Shown here: one piece after another, positions 17,299-27,920 of the stretch | How positions within the stretch are numbered: the stretch's first letter is position 1 | Layout of the letters: every line of letters begins with the position of its first letter | The notes under the pieces: generated by a model | Told to the model about the DNA's origin: nothing | Seen by the model: the letters and a program-made list of their open reading frames with translations, nothing else | Database searches by the model: none | Made by a program: the position numbers and the translations under genes | Assembly (NCBI GenBank): GCA_913428515.1 | Contig: CAJYCI010000002.1 | Span: 1-49,050 of the forward strand | Source: an uncultured Gammaproteobacteria bacterium | GTDB taxonomy: Bacteria > Pseudomonadota > Gammaproteobacteria > Pseudomonadales > Azotimanducaceae | Reading direction: 5' to 3' | DNA: 49,050 nt

Positions 17299-18825
17299 AT
17301 GACTAGAAAAAACCAGATTTGGGGCCAACTTTCTGATTTAGCAGTCGCAGCAAATAAGCTTTCAATAAAAGAGCTGAACGTTGAGCCTCAACGAGATTCT
17401 AAATTTTCTATTAATTTAGAAGGGATTCAATTGGATTTTTCAAGACATCTAATAAACCAGGGCATCTTCGATAGGCTAATAGATTTAGCTAAAGCTTCAA
17501 AAATCAGAGAAAAAGCTTTGGATATGCTCCAAGAAAAACTAGTGAATAAAACCGAGTGCAGATCTGCAACCCACATGACTTTGCGTTCAAAAATATCAGA
17601 TAAAAATCAGGGCGAAAGAAATAAGTTGTTTCGATTTTCGGAATCCATACGAAATGGCGACTGGAAATCGTCTTCTAATCAGCGTTTCACAGATGTAATT
17701 AACATAGGGATTGGGGGCTCAGAGCTAGGACCGAAAATGGTGAGCGAGGCTCTAAAACAATATGCGTCAGGGCCTACTCTTCATTTTCTATCTAACCCCG
17801 ACGGCGAGAGAATTTTTTCTCTTTTGAATTCTCTGCAGGCAAAAACAACGTTGATCATTCTATCTAGTAAAAGTTTTACAACAACAGAAACAATGACTAT
17901 AGCCAAGATTGTATCTCATTGGCTAGCCAAGGAACTTGAGATAGACGATGTCGAATCCTCTGAGCATTTTATTGCGGTCACGGCTGACAAGGGGAAGGCA
18001 ATTGCTCACGGCATTCCTAAGGAACAAATAATTACGCTTGACGAATCCATTGGAGGCAGATACTCAGTTTGGTCCTCAGTAGGTTTGCCTGTTTGTATAT
18101 CTATCGGTCCCGATAGGTTTAAAGAATTCATTGCTGGCGGGAAAATGATGGATGATCATTTTCTTAACTCCGAATACCAAGAAAACATGCCCGTGTTGCT
18201 TGCACTGCTTGGGATCTGGTACAACAATTTCTTAGGCTCGCAAACTTGCGCGGTCATACCCTATTTAGAGAGGTTGTCGCCTCTAATAGATTTTGTTCAG
18301 CAACTCGAAATGGAAAGCAATGGCAAGAGCGTCTCTTTGGATGGCATACCACTCACCGCGACCACAGCACCCATAGTCTGGGGTCGAACTGGAGCAGGAT
18401 CTCAGCATTCATTTTTCCAATTATTACACCAAGGGACAAAGTTGGTGCCTGTAGATTTCATAGGGGTAAAAAATGATGCTCTTGGTCATAAAGAACTCCA
18501 CAAACTTTCACTGGCGAGCCTTGCTGCCCAAGCGGAAGCTTTAGCGAATGGGCAATACGATAAAAATGCTCATCTGAGCAACCCCGGAAACAAGCCCTCT
18601 TCCATTCTATTATTAGATGAGTTGACTCCGTATAATTTTGGGAAGTTAGTAGCCCTGTACGAGAACAAAACTTTCTCTCAAGCTGTTATATGGAATATCA
18701 ACCCGTTCGATCAATGGGGAGTCGAATTAGGAAAAAGAATTACCATGGAACTATCTTCGGGCATCAAACCTAAAAATAGATCGGGGCAACTTCTGATAAA
18801 GAAAATGGGGCTCGAAGACTTCTAG
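17299..18825 (+). CDS. pgi: Glucose-6-phosphate isomerase
   Basis: 508 aa; VINIGIGGSELGPKMVSEAL, HFLSNPDGERI, SSKSFTTTETMTIA, NPFDQWGVELGK. Confidence 0.97.
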   Translation: MTRKNQIWGQLSDLAVAANKLSIKELNVEPQRDSKFSINLEGIQLDFSRHLINQGIFDRLIDLAKASKIREKALDMLQEKLVNKTECRSATHMTLRSKISDKNQGERNKLFRFSESIRNGDWKSSSNQRFTDVINIGIGGSELGPKMVSEALKQYASGPTLHFLSNPDGERIFSLLNSLQAKTTLIILSSKSFTTTETMTIAKIVSHWLAKELEIDDVESSEHFIAVTADKGKAIAHGIPKEQIITLDESIGGRYSVWSSVGLPVCISIGPDRFKEFIAGGKMMDDHFLNSEYQENMPVLLALLGIWYNNFLGSQTCAVIPYLERLSPLIDFVQQLEMESNGKSVSLDGIPLTATTAPIVWGRTGAGSQHSFFQLLHQGTKLVPVDFIGVKNDALGHKELHKLSLASLAAQAEALANGQYDKNAHLSNPGNKPSSILLLDELTPYNFGKLVALYENKTFSQAVIWNINPFDQWGVELGKRITMELSSGIKPKNRSGQLLIKKMGLEDF

Positions 18826-18830
18826 GCAGG

Positions 18831-20168
18831 TCAACGCTGAGGCTGCGATAACTCTTTCTGAGGAATGACTACCGCAGTAACCAACAATACTAACAACAAG
18901 AGCAGACATGTTTGAGCAGCAGCTCCATAACTCCCAAAAATATCTGCGGCTACGGAAAAAACAAAAGGGCCGAGAGCACTCGCAAAAACCGATATCGAGG
19001 TGCTAAACCCGCTCACTTCTCCCACATGAGATGGCCCGAAGAACCGTATAAAAGCGAGGTTCGAAATGACTCCCCAAAGACCCCCACCTACCCCAAAACC
19101 AAATGCTAACGCCCAATAACCCCATGCGGCGTCAAGGAAAATAAATCCGAAGGATCCCAGAATGAAGCTTCCAAGCATTAAAATCAGAAACGGCTTAAGT
19201 GAACTCGAATCAACTAGCCAACTTGCTAAAAGGTTTGCCGAAGTCGAGAAAATTGCCACTGGAATGAAATAGCTGAACGCTACGTCTTTTGACAAGCCAG
19301 CTTCCGAAAAAATCGCCACAACATGAAAAGTGAGAGCAGTTCCAAACAAGGCATGCACAGCGAGACTCAGTGAATAAATCCAGAAAACTGGAGAAATCCT
19401 TGCATCTTTCAGACCCAAAGAAGTCTGCCCCGAAGAAATTTCCTCCGTAGGGTTATATGTCTCACCATCTGGCGCGAGATCACAACTTGCGGGGTTATCC
19501 CTTATAAAAATCAATGCGAGGGCTGAGAAAATGAGACCAACGATTAACGCCATTCCCCACAAGGTTTCGCGCCATCCGAAGAACGTAATCAAACCAGCTA
19601 TTCCTAAAGGAGCAATAGAGAACCCAAATGAGACAAAAACGTTGCGCAATCCGCTAACTAGTCCTCTTCGTTTTACAAACCAAGGCAATAAGAGATTTCT
19701 TGAACAACTCGTCAAAACTCCCTGGCCAAAAAATCTGACACCAAAAAAACCAACCACTACCACTGCCAAGGTTATCCAAGAGGGTCCATCAATCCAAGAT
19801 ATGAATTTGTCAGCAAAGCTAAAGTAAAGAACCATCAAACCTAAAAAAAAGGCAGCAAAAGAAACCATAATTCGACCACCGTAAATATCAAACCAGCGGC
19901 CTGCCCTGGTAAGAAAAAAAGCTGATCCAATTGTGCCAAAAAGATAGGCCATTGAGAGCTCGGTTCGCGATAGAGAAAAAACCTCTATAAAATAATCAGT
20001 GAAAACCGCCATCCCCATTGTTTGGCCAGGGACACTTAAAAGAAACCCAAGAGCCGAGAATACCCAGATCACCCACCCATAGAAAAACGGAGTTTTTTTA
20101 GGATGAAAAGGCCAGGAGACAGAAATCAAGAGCGGTACCAAGGTATCTAGAGCGCCGAATACTAACAC
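18831..20168 (-). CDS. MFS transporter
   Basis: 445 aa, about 12 TM segments; FYGWVIWVFSALGFLLSVPGQTMGMAVFTDYF typical of MFS. Confidence 0.92.
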   Translation of the reverse strand: MLVFGALDTLVPLLISVSWPFHPKKTPFFYGWVIWVFSALGFLLSVPGQTMGMAVFTDYFIEVFSLSRTELSMAYLFGTIGSAFFLTRAGRWFDIYGGRIMVSFAAFFLGLMVLYFSFADKFISWIDGPSWITLAVVVVGFFGVRFFGQGVLTSCSRNLLLPWFVKRRGLVSGLRNVFVSFGFSIAPLGIAGLITFFGWRETLWGMALIVGLIFSALALIFIRDNPASCDLAPDGETYNPTEEISSGQTSLGLKDARISPVFWIYSLSLAVHALFGTALTFHVVAIFSEAGLSKDVAFSYFIPVAIFSTSANLLASWLVDSSSLKPFLILMLGSFILGSFGFIFLDAAWGYWALAFGFGVGGGLWGVISNLAFIRFFGPSHVGEVSGFSTSISVFASALGPFVFSVAADIFGSYGAAAQTCLLLLLVLLVTAVVIPQKELSQPQR

Positions 20169-20238
20169 GATAATACCTCAGATTGACCAATGACAACTTA
20201 ACTTTTAAATTGGAAAGTCAAATGTAAAAGGCAGAGAA

Positions 20239-21750
20239 ATGAAAAATATTCTTTTCATCACAGCGGATCAGTGGAGAGGCGACTGTCTATCTGCGCTAGG
20301 ACACAAAGTCGAAACGCCTAATCTAGACGCTCTAGCGAGGGAAGGTGTTCTCTTCAAAAAGCATTATGCGAATGCTGTTCCCTGCGGACCCTCTCGGGCG
20401 TCTTTGCATACAGGCATGTACCTTCAAAATCATAGATCAGGCACCAACGGCACACCACTTGATGCGCGTCATACCAATTGGGCCAAAGAATTAGGAACGA
20501 TCAATCTCGAATCAGCGTTATTCGGATACACAGACACCTCACATGACCCGAGGGAGTTCAGTAGCGACCATAGAAATTTAAAGTCCTACGAGGGCATCCT
20601 TCCAGGAATAAAACCAGTTTTGCAGATGGGTACGGAGCCTCACGCTTGGGCTTACTGGCTGAAAGAGAAAGGGGTCGAAATCCCCGACCAACATTTCAAG
20701 CTCTATACCGACAAGATCTATGGAACGGAATACGAGGATGGTGGAGCAACACCGTCAGCGCTCGCACTGCCAAAGGAGCTAAACGATACTCCTTTTATGA
20801 TCGACAAGGTCATCGAATACATTTCTGAGAAAAAGAAGTCCTGGTGCGTTCACCTGTCATTGCTAAGGCCTCACCCTCCATGGATTGCTCCAGAGCCATT
20901 CAACAAGATGTATCCACCTGCCGACCTTATGAAATTCAATCGAAAGGAAAAAAAAGTTGATGAAGCAAGCCAACATCCGTTTCTAAACGAGTTTTTGAAC
21001 AAAACTGGATACCAAGCTCCAGAGGACGATAAAAAACTTGCTAGATTGAAAGCCTCATATTTCGGGTTGATGAGCGAAGTCGATCAAAATCTTGGCGTTC
21101 TTTTTGATTATTTGAAAGAGAACGACTTTTGGAATAACACCCTAATTATATTCACTTCCGATCACGGCGAACAGATAGGAGATCATTGGCTGTTGGGAAA
21201 GCTAGGATATTTTGATGAGAGTTACCATATTCCTCTAATTATCCGAGACCCGAATAATCATCAGAGTGAAGGCAAGATTATAGAAGAATACACTGAGAAC
21301 GTAGATATGATGCCAACTATGTTAGATTGGTTTGATCTTCCCCTCCCTGTTCAATGTGATGGGCAAAGTCTTCTACCCTTTTTAAAAAACGATAAAACAC
21401 CGTCAAATTGGAGAGATGCTGCGCACTGGGAATACGATTTTAGAGACATTGTAGAAGGGTCAGCCATGGAAAATTCTCTCGGATTAACGCACCACCAATG
21501 CACGTTAAATGTCCTACGAGACGACGAATACAAATACGTGCATTTTACTAATCTGCCCCCTCTTTTCTTTGACTTGAAAAAAGACCCAGGGGAATTTGTC
21601 GATCAGAGCAAAAACCCTGACTATGCATCTAGGGTCTTACATTATTCTCAAAAAATGCTTTCTTGGAGAATGAATCATGATGAGCAAACATTGACCCATA
21701 TTAAGCTCACAGAAGAGGGGCCCGCTTACCGAGAATCACCACGTTATTAG
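20239..21750 (+). CDS. Sulfatase family hydrolase (Cys-type)
   Basis: 503 aa; NILFITADQWRGDCLSALGH, CGPSRASLHTGMY (CxPSR), FTSDHGEQIGDH. Confidence 0.95.
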   Translation: MKNILFITADQWRGDCLSALGHKVETPNLDALAREGVLFKKHYANAVPCGPSRASLHTGMYLQNHRSGTNGTPLDARHTNWAKELGTINLESALFGYTDTSHDPREFSSDHRNLKSYEGILPGIKPVLQMGTEPHAWAYWLKEKGVEIPDQHFKLYTDKIYGTEYEDGGATPSALALPKELNDTPFMIDKVIEYISEKKKSWCVHLSLLRPHPPWIAPEPFNKMYPPADLMKFNRKEKKVDEASQHPFLNEFLNKTGYQAPEDDKKLARLKASYFGLMSEVDQNLGVLFDYLKENDFWNNTLIIFTSDHGEQIGDHWLLGKLGYFDESYHIPLIIRDPNNHQSEGKIIEEYTENVDMMPTMLDWFDLPLPVQCDGQSLLPFLKNDKTPSNWRDAAHWEYDFRDIVEGSAMENSLGLTHHQCTLNVLRDDEYKYVHFTNLPPLFFDLKKDPGEFVDQSKNPDYASRVLHYSQKMLSWRMNHDEQTLTHIKLTEEGPAYRESPRY

Positions 21751-21837
21751 CTCGTTCCAATGTTCGATGACTTCCGCATAAATTAATTGGAGGTCTTTTA
21801 ACGTCGAAAAAGTAAAGCAAAAACCTTAAAAGCAAAA

Positions 21838-22026
21838 TTAGGGTTTTGTCTCCGAATGCTCGAGCTCAGGATCCTTGTTCACCGCCTCGTAATTAACCCC
21901 AAGCATTTTTTTTACGAGCCAGCTTAAATTCGTCTGTCTATTAGTGAAAATTTGTCTCGCTAAAATAGACCGCAGTTTGGCCTGATTTTCTAATTTAAAA
22001 TGCTCAAAAAATTTTCTTCGCGTCAT
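21838..22026 (-). CDS. Small hypothetical protein coupled to molybdopterin oxidoreductase
   Basis: 62 aa basic ORF overlapping the upstream oxidoreductase stop by 4 nt (22023-22026). Confidence 0.5.
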   Translation of the reverse strand: MTRRKFFEHFKLENQAKLRSILARQIFTNRQTNLSWLVKKMLGVNYEAVNKDPELEHSETKP

Positions 22027-24263
22027 CTTTCTATAAAGGCACTATTTTCAAGAGCTCGGGGTAAACTGCTTTTGGTAACTCTACCAGGGAAGCCCTTAAA
22101 ATGGGGTACTCCTTGCTCATAATCTAAAAACTCTTCTTCATCAGAACATAAAACCGCATCACTCGAGATAAACGCTCCGGAGAGTAGGGCTTCAAACCTA
22201 GTCTCAGGATACCACCAGCCATGTGGCACTCTTACGTGTCCCTCCTTCATAGATTCTTGCACCGAAATCCTAGCAGACACTTTTCCAGAGGGAGTTTCGA
22301 GATTTACCCACTCTCCCTCTTCAAAACCCTCGCGACTGACATCTATTGGGTGCATATACAATTTAGGTTCTGGACAACGAGACCTCAGAACCGAAATATT
22401 CCGTTGGCCCGTCTGAAAAAATGGATCCTCTCTAACTCCTGTAAACACAAGATATGGATATTTCTTGTCAGGTGAAGGCCCCTCTCTGTAGTACGGCAAC
22501 GGATCGAAGTTGAGGTCCGCGAGAATACTGGAGTAAAGCTCTACCTTGCCGGATGGGGTTGCGAAACCTGTCTTTCTATATTTTCGAAACTTTGGCGTGG
22601 GCGCCTCCATATAAGAAGTTTGTTCAAATTGAGCGAAAGTTCTGTTCGAGCGTGAGAGTCTATAATCTAGGAGATCTTCTAGCGAGTCCCAAGGAAAATG
22701 TTCTGCAAAGCCCATACGACGCCCTAGATCGCTCCAAAATTCGAAGGTGCTGGAGGCTTGAATTGGAGGCTCCACCGCTTTCTGAGAAAGGGTAAGACGA
22801 TTGGTCCAACTCCACGAATCAGCGATATGGTTACGCTCGGTAAATACATCTCCAGGCAGAACATAGTCCGCAAGCATAGCAGTAGGGGTCATAAAAATTT
22901 CGTGCGCGACTATCAGTTCCTGGTTATTCAATGCCTTAAGGATTTGATGCTGATTCGCGTAACTAAGCAATGTATTGTTGCCTAGGACAAAGAGTGCTTT
23001 GATCTGGTAGGGATCACCGGTTGCCATCGCTCTGAAAACATTCGTCGGGTTCGCCATGTGGCAACCCATCACTAAATCAGCGTACGGAAAGCCCCATACC
23101 TTGTTTGTTGGTTCTTTTAAAATTTCAGCTACTCGGTAGGTAAAAACTGGATGGTCGTCGAAGCCTAGCTGTTTAGCTTTCTGTTCATCCGACAATCTAT
23201 CATGCAAAGCTAATTCACTCTCCGGGATATATCCCGGATTGAAACCGCCGAGCGTTTCGCCTCCGACCACATCAAGATTACCAGTGATCGCTCTCAAAAT
23301 TGAATGTAACCGGATCGCCGAGGTTGAGGAAATTTGCTGATCTGTTACAGGTGTCCATGGAATCACGGCGCCATTGGCCTTTGCATAAATACGGGCCGCC
23401 TCTGCTATATGGTTGCGATCCACGCCAGTAATTTGCTCTACCCGATCCAAAGGATATTCACTAACGCGATCGCACAATGCCTCGAATCCTTCACACCAGT
23501 CGTTAACAAAATCTCTATCATAAAGCTTCTCATCTATAATGACTTTCAACCATCCCAGACACATAGCAGCATCTGTTCCCGCACGCAGTCTTAGGTGAAG
23601 GTCAGCCTTTTCAGCTTGATCAGAAACTCTCGGATCCAGGACTATCAACTTTGCGCCGCGAGCTCTTGCCGACTTTATCGAGTTATATATGGGGGTCCAA
23701 GAGTGCTTACGGGGATTATGGCCGAATAGCACTATGCAATTTGTATTGCCCCAATCTGGCATAGGAAACCACCCGTAAGTGAGCCTGTTAACCGCAGCAG
23801 TGTTTCCAGCACACAAAGCCACCCCGCTAATCCAGTTGGGGGAACCAAGTAAATTCATAAAACGCCGATCCATACTGTGAGTTGTCTGAGTGTTCCAACC
23901 CGAAGTAGAAACCGCAAATGCCTCGGGCCCGAAACTATCAGTAATTCCTTTTAGTTTGACCGCTATTTCGTCCATAGCCTGTTCATAGGAGATCTCCTGC
24001 CAATTATCTTTTCCGCGCTCTCCGACACGCTTAAGGGGTACGCGCAACCGTTCGGCGTGATTATGAATGTGAGGAGCTGCGGTACCTTTGTAACAAATAT
24101 TTCTAGCTAGCATTGGGTTATCGTGAGCGACAACACGGTTAACCCTTCCGTCGACGGATTCGGTTCTTAGCTGGCACCCTATGTCACATATAGTGCATAC
24201 AGAGTAGGTTGATTTTTTCTCAACAGAAATCCTTTTTTTAGACATTTTGGCCAAACCTCCCAA
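22023..24263 (-). CDS. Molybdopterin-dependent oxidoreductase (DMSO reductase family)
   Basis: 746 aa; CTICDIGCQL...NICYKG [4Fe-4S] motif; YVLPGDVFTERNHIADSW; C-terminal molydopterin dinucleotide-binding-like region. Likely start at MSKKRI (a few residues in). Confidence 0.95.
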   Translation of the reverse strand: MGGLAKMSKKRISVEKKSTYSVCTICDIGCQLRTESVDGRVNRVVAHDNPMLARNICYKGTAAPHIHNHAERLRVPLKRVGERGKDNWQEISYEQAMDEIAVKLKGITDSFGPEAFAVSTSGWNTQTTHSMDRRFMNLLGSPNWISGVALCAGNTAAVNRLTYGWFPMPDWGNTNCIVLFGHNPRKHSWTPIYNSIKSARARGAKLIVLDPRVSDQAEKADLHLRLRAGTDAAMCLGWLKVIIDEKLYDRDFVNDWCEGFEALCDRVSEYPLDRVEQITGVDRNHIAEAARIYAKANGAVIPWTPVTDQQISSTSAIRLHSILRAITGNLDVVGGETLGGFNPGYIPESELALHDRLSDEQKAKQLGFDDHPVFTYRVAEILKEPTNKVWGFPYADLVMGCHMANPTNVFRAMATGDPYQIKALFVLGNNTLLSYANQHQILKALNNQELIVAHEIFMTPTAMLADYVLPGDVFTERNHIADSWSWTNRLTLSQKAVEPPIQASSTFEFWSDLGRRMGFAEHFPWDSLEDLLDYRLSRSNRTFAQFEQTSYMEAPTPKFRKYRKTGFATPSGKVELYSSILADLNFDPLPYYREGPSPDKKYPYLVFTGVREDPFFQTGQRNISVLRSRCPEPKLYMHPIDVSREGFEEGEWVNLETPSGKVSARISVQESMKEGHVRVPHGWWYPETRFEALLSGAFISSDAVLCSDEEEFLDYEQGVPHFKGFPGRVTKSSLPRALENSAFIER

Positions 24264-24415
24264 CTAAGCTTTTACAACTTTTACTGATATCGGACAAGCC
24301 TTTCATTGAGCTCTTTAACTTCGCCGGATATCTCGCTGCCGTTTCCTTTACGCTGTAGGATAACTATGATTAAGTTAAGGGAGTCACTTTTTTCAGCAAA
24401 GCCCAGGAGCCTCAT

Positions 24416-24844
24416 ATGAAATTGCTAACCACCTTCAGTATTTTCATTTCTATCGCTTTTTTTTCGTCTTTGGCTTCGAGTTTTCAGGTGGAAGGAGAGG
24501 AAATTAATCTTTCTGGCACCATTACCAACATTACGCTCGGGGATTCGGGTGGATTAATCAATGTAGAAGCAGATAACGAGAGATACGGAAAAACCTGGCT
24601 GACCTACAATGTGAATTTAAGTAATCCTTCATCTCGAGACCAAGGGACATTTCATGGGCGTGCAACGGCTATCAACACAGATGGTTCCCGAGCGAGTTCG
24701 GTACGCCAAGGAATTTGGTCTCGAAGTGGCTATATTTACTCTTTTACATCACTAGATGACGCGAGTGACGGCAATCAGTACCTTTGCATTACGACAATGG
24801 ATTTAAAAAGTAACAAGGTAAAGATGAAATTCTACGCGAGATAA
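24416..24844 (+). CDS. Putative secreted protein of unknown function
   Basis: 142 aa; signal peptide MKLLTTFSIFISIAFFSSLASSFQ; beta-rich mature part. Confidence 0.7.
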   Translation: MKLLTTFSIFISIAFFSSLASSFQVEGEEINLSGTITNITLGDSGGLINVEADNERYGKTWLTYNVNLSNPSSRDQGTFHGRATAINTDGSRASSVRQGIWSRSGYIYSFTSLDDASDGNQYLCITTMDLKSNKVKMKFYAR

Positions 24845-24865
24845 ATTTTGCGCGCCTAACTCACT

Positions 24866-26002
24866 TCAATCCTTATGCGGATTAACCAGATATTTCTCTC
24901 CCGTTGCCTGCTTGGCGTATTTTTTTATGGTTTCGGGTTGCAACATCTCCTCAAAAGAGATTTCTTGCGTGTAGCTGGTCGCAAAAGTTGTTTTTATCTC
25001 GTCTGCCACCCGTTGACGCATCTTCTGGAAAGTCTCCATACCAAATTTTCCTATCCAGGGCGTCAGCAACCATCCTCCAAGCCCCCACTGCATCCCAAAA
25101 GAGCGATTCAAAACAGTCGGAGACTGATCTAACCCCCCATAGATATATACTTGTTTATAAGTATCTGAACCGTATCGACTGTACTCCGTTGTGGTTTTGT
25201 TTGCTGCTATTTCCATCGCAGAAAGCATCTGTCCGGCAAGCCTACCCTCATTTCCTCCGCCCGTCGCATCAAACCCAAGCGTCGCGCCGGTTTCAACAAG
25301 AGCGTCAATAAGTTTGTTCATAAATTCTGAATCACTAGAGTTGCAAATGTGTTTAGCACCGAGAGTCTTGAGAAGTTCCACGTGCTCAGATTTCCTAACA
25401 ATATTAACAAGTGGAATGGAGTCAGCTCGGCAAATCTTTACCAACATTTGACCTAGTGCCGAAGCAGCAGCGGTATTGATCAATGCAGAATGATTTTCTA
25501 ACTTCATTGTCTCTATGAACCCCAAGGCTGTAAGCGGGTTCACAAATGAGGAGGCAGATTGCTTAGTTGTTGTGCCGTCATTCATGACTAAGCAACTGGT
25601 CCCCCTAACACTCCGATATTGGGAATACATTGCCCCACCGGCAAGGCCCACCGTCTTTCCTATTAAATGCTTAAATTCGGCGCCAGCATCTTCTACAATT
25701 CCACCACCCTCATTGCCCACTTTCATCGATTTGCCTATCCTAGGTTTCATCTGTTTCATGAGACCTTCGTGGATTTTCATTTTTGCAACAGTGTCATCGC
25801 CTGATCCAGCTACGCTAAGGGAATCTAGATTAGCTGCGAAACTTATAAGCAAACCTAAATCTGACGGATTGATCGGACAGGCTTCAACTTTTATTAGAAC
25901 CTCATCCTCAGAAGGCTGAGGCATATCACACTGGGCGATCGATATCTCTATAGTGCCCTCGCCCGTGACAGTAGATCTAATTTCTCTTGAGAACTCTTCC
26001 AT
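24866..26002 (-). CDS. Zinc-type alcohol dehydrogenase-like / quinone oxidoreductase (MDR superfamily)
   Basis: 378 aa; DEVLIKVEACPINPSDLG, GNEGGGIVEDAG, GFDATGGG. Confidence 0.92.
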   Translation of the reverse strand: MEEFSREIRSTVTGEGTIEISIAQCDMPQPSEDEVLIKVEACPINPSDLGLLISFAANLDSLSVAGSGDDTVAKMKIHEGLMKQMKPRIGKSMKVGNEGGGIVEDAGAEFKHLIGKTVGLAGGAMYSQYRSVRGTSCLVMNDGTTTKQSASSFVNPLTALGFIETMKLENHSALINTAAASALGQMLVKICRADSIPLVNIVRKSEHVELLKTLGAKHICNSSDSEFMNKLIDALVETGATLGFDATGGGNEGRLAGQMLSAMEIAANKTTTEYSRYGSDTYKQVYIYGGLDQSPTVLNRSFGMQWGLGGWLLTPWIGKFGMETFQKMRQRVADEIKTTFATSYTQEISFEEMLQPETIKKYAKQATGEKYLVNPHKD

Positions 26003-26094
26003 CGTTTTCTTCCTCCGAAATATCTTATTTTTAATTCTTTGAACGTTCAGCTTTTTTCCGATTCAAAGTCACGCACTTTGTCTCAAATCTTGCG

Positions 26095-26946
26095 TTACCG
26101 CTTATTCGCGGCAGCTCGGCCAAACTCGAGACAAAGCTGCCCCATATTTAGTTCGCCTTCAGAGGTTTGCAACCCAAAATCTAGTGCGGTTCGCATGTTC
26201 GTCTGTGCATCTTTGCTGCGAAGAGTTTCTTGAAAAAGGAAAGCCTCCTCTACTAGCCCATTTTTCCAAGACATTTCTGCGTTGTTAATTGACGCCTTGC
26301 ACCTTGATATTGCTTCAAGCGGCCAAGATGAGATTCTGTCTACTAAATTTGTTATGAATTCATCGAGTTCAGATTTAGAATCGAACGTCCTATTCAAATA
26401 GCCCCAATCCTCAGCGGTTTTCGCATCCAGGTCATCGCATCCTAGACAGACTTCCATTGCCCTTCCTCGGCCAATTAATCGAGGAAGACTTTGGGTGCCA
26501 GTACCACCTGGCAGGATCCCTAAGGCAACTTCCATCTGGTTGATAATTGTTTTCTCTAGCAGACCAAATCGCATATCGCATGAAGCAGCGAATTCGTTCC
26601 CGCCCCCGCCTGCCCTGCCCGCAATCTTTGCAATAGTGGCTTTTGGCATGGTCCTTACTCTCTCGCACATCAGGTGAAAATCGGATAGTTTCTCTGATCT
26701 CCGAGCAGGCGAATCAGTTGGGAACTCTAAAATAGCCTCGACATCAAAATGAGCAATAAAAAAGTCGGGGTGGGCACTTTGAAAAACTATTACTTTCACA
26801 GAATCATCGTGCTCGACCTTCTCGGTAAATTCGACTAAGTCTGAATAAAGCTGCAGGGTCATCACGTTCAGCGGTGGATTATTAATTGTCACTTCGACAA
26901 CCGATGCCCTCTGAGTAACTTCTAAAGTCTGATAAGCGTGCACCAT
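26095..26946 (-). CDS. Enoyl-CoA hydratase/isomerase family protein
   Basis: 283 aa; VTINNPPLNVMT, AKIAGRAGGGGNEFAASCDMRFG, GILPGGTGTQSLPRLIGRGRAME. Confidence 0.95.
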   Translation of the reverse strand: MVHAYQTLEVTQRASVVEVTINNPPLNVMTLQLYSDLVEFTEKVEHDDSVKVIVFQSAHPDFFIAHFDVEAILEFPTDSPARRSEKLSDFHLMCERVRTMPKATIAKIAGRAGGGGNEFAASCDMRFGLLEKTIINQMEVALGILPGGTGTQSLPRLIGRGRAMEVCLGCDDLDAKTAEDWGYLNRTFDSKSELDEFITNLVDRISSWPLEAISRCKASINNAEMSWKNGLVEEAFLFQETLRSKDAQTNMRTALDFGLQTSEGELNMGQLCLEFGRAAANKR

Positions 26947-27053
26947 AGAACAACCTCCTCAACTAAGTTAAAACCCCTTCCTTGAATGAGCATGAACGAA
27001 TGTTACTTAAACTTAAATCATTTTTTTAAGCATTGAACACCCCTGATAGACAC

Positions 27054-27920
27054 CTATCGACTGCTCCAATTCGCAGCGAAAACACCGAACACCACCATCG
27101 CTAAACCAAAAAACATAGCGCCATTAACCGCTTCTGACAGAACAAAAATGCCTGCAAGAGCAGCCACCAACGGATTAAAACCTATGCTTACCGCAACCTT
27201 TGTTGACTCAATGTGGCCCAAGGCCCAGTTAAACAAGAAAATGGGAAGCGCCCCCCCGAGAGAGCCCAAAAGAATGATAATTAGCCAAATATCTGGAGGA
27301 GGAACAAAAAAATTGAGCGTGCTAGAACTAACTAAAACCGCGACCATGCCTAGCCAACCCCACAACATAAACCAAGTGGTTGCATAGAGTTTATTGTATT
27401 TCTGAAGGTAAGGTCGGGCGAGCACATTAAAAACAGCGCCCAGGAAAGCCATGCAAAACATGATCAGATTACCGAAAAAGGTCTCACTTTCTCCCCTGGA
27501 ATCTATATCTACGACCGACGCGACACCCAAAAAAACTAAAAAAGCGCCGAAGAGCTTCATAAGTGTGATTTTTTCTCGCCTTGCGAAACCAGCAAGAATA
27601 ATTGTTATTATAGGCATCACAGAGAAAACCAGAGCCCCCTGCGCTGCTGTCGTATATTTCAAGGCAACTGAAAAACCAATAGGAAAGAAACTAAAGAAAA
27701 GTATCCCAATCAGGGCCATTGGCAAACGATCAACCCTTTTTATGGGTCTGTCACGCACAAAAAAAGCTCCAGTCAGGAGACAGATCAAAGCGATACCGTA
27801 ACGGAGAACACCAAGGGAAACAGGATCATATCCTTGAACCAATAGCCTAGTGTATACAGCGACCAAACCGCCAATAGCTGTTGAAATACAAGCAGCGGTG
27901 ATTGGCAAATATCTTGGCAA
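27054..27920 (-). CDS. EamA/DMT family transporter
   Basis: 288 aa, about 10 TM; VYTRLLVQGYDPVSLGVLRYGIALICLL; internal EamA repeat. Confidence 0.92.
   Translation of the reverse strand: MPRYLPITAACISTAIGGLVAVYTRLLVQGYDPVSLGVLRYGIALICLLTGAFFVRDRPIKRVDRLPMALIGILFFSFFPIGFSVALKYTTAAQGALVFSVMPIITIILAGFARREKITLMKLFGAFLVFLGVASVVDIDSRGESETFFGNLIMFCMAFLGAVFNVLARPYLQKYNKLYATTWFMLWGWLGMVAVLVSSSTLNFFVPPPDIWLIIILLGSLGGALPIFLFNWALGHIESTKVAVSIGFNPLVAALAGIFVLSEAVNGAMFFGLAMVVFGVFAANWSSR

Noticed and set aside
24875-25919. Several plus-strand ORFs (24875-25132, 24904-25311, 25191-25451, 25515-25919)
   Set aside because: All antisense to the MDR dehydrogenase; no motif support.
27148-27801. Two plus-strand ORFs (79 and 116 aa)
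   Set aside because: Lie antisense within the DMT transporter; Lys/Pro-rich composition typical of shadow frames of TM segments.
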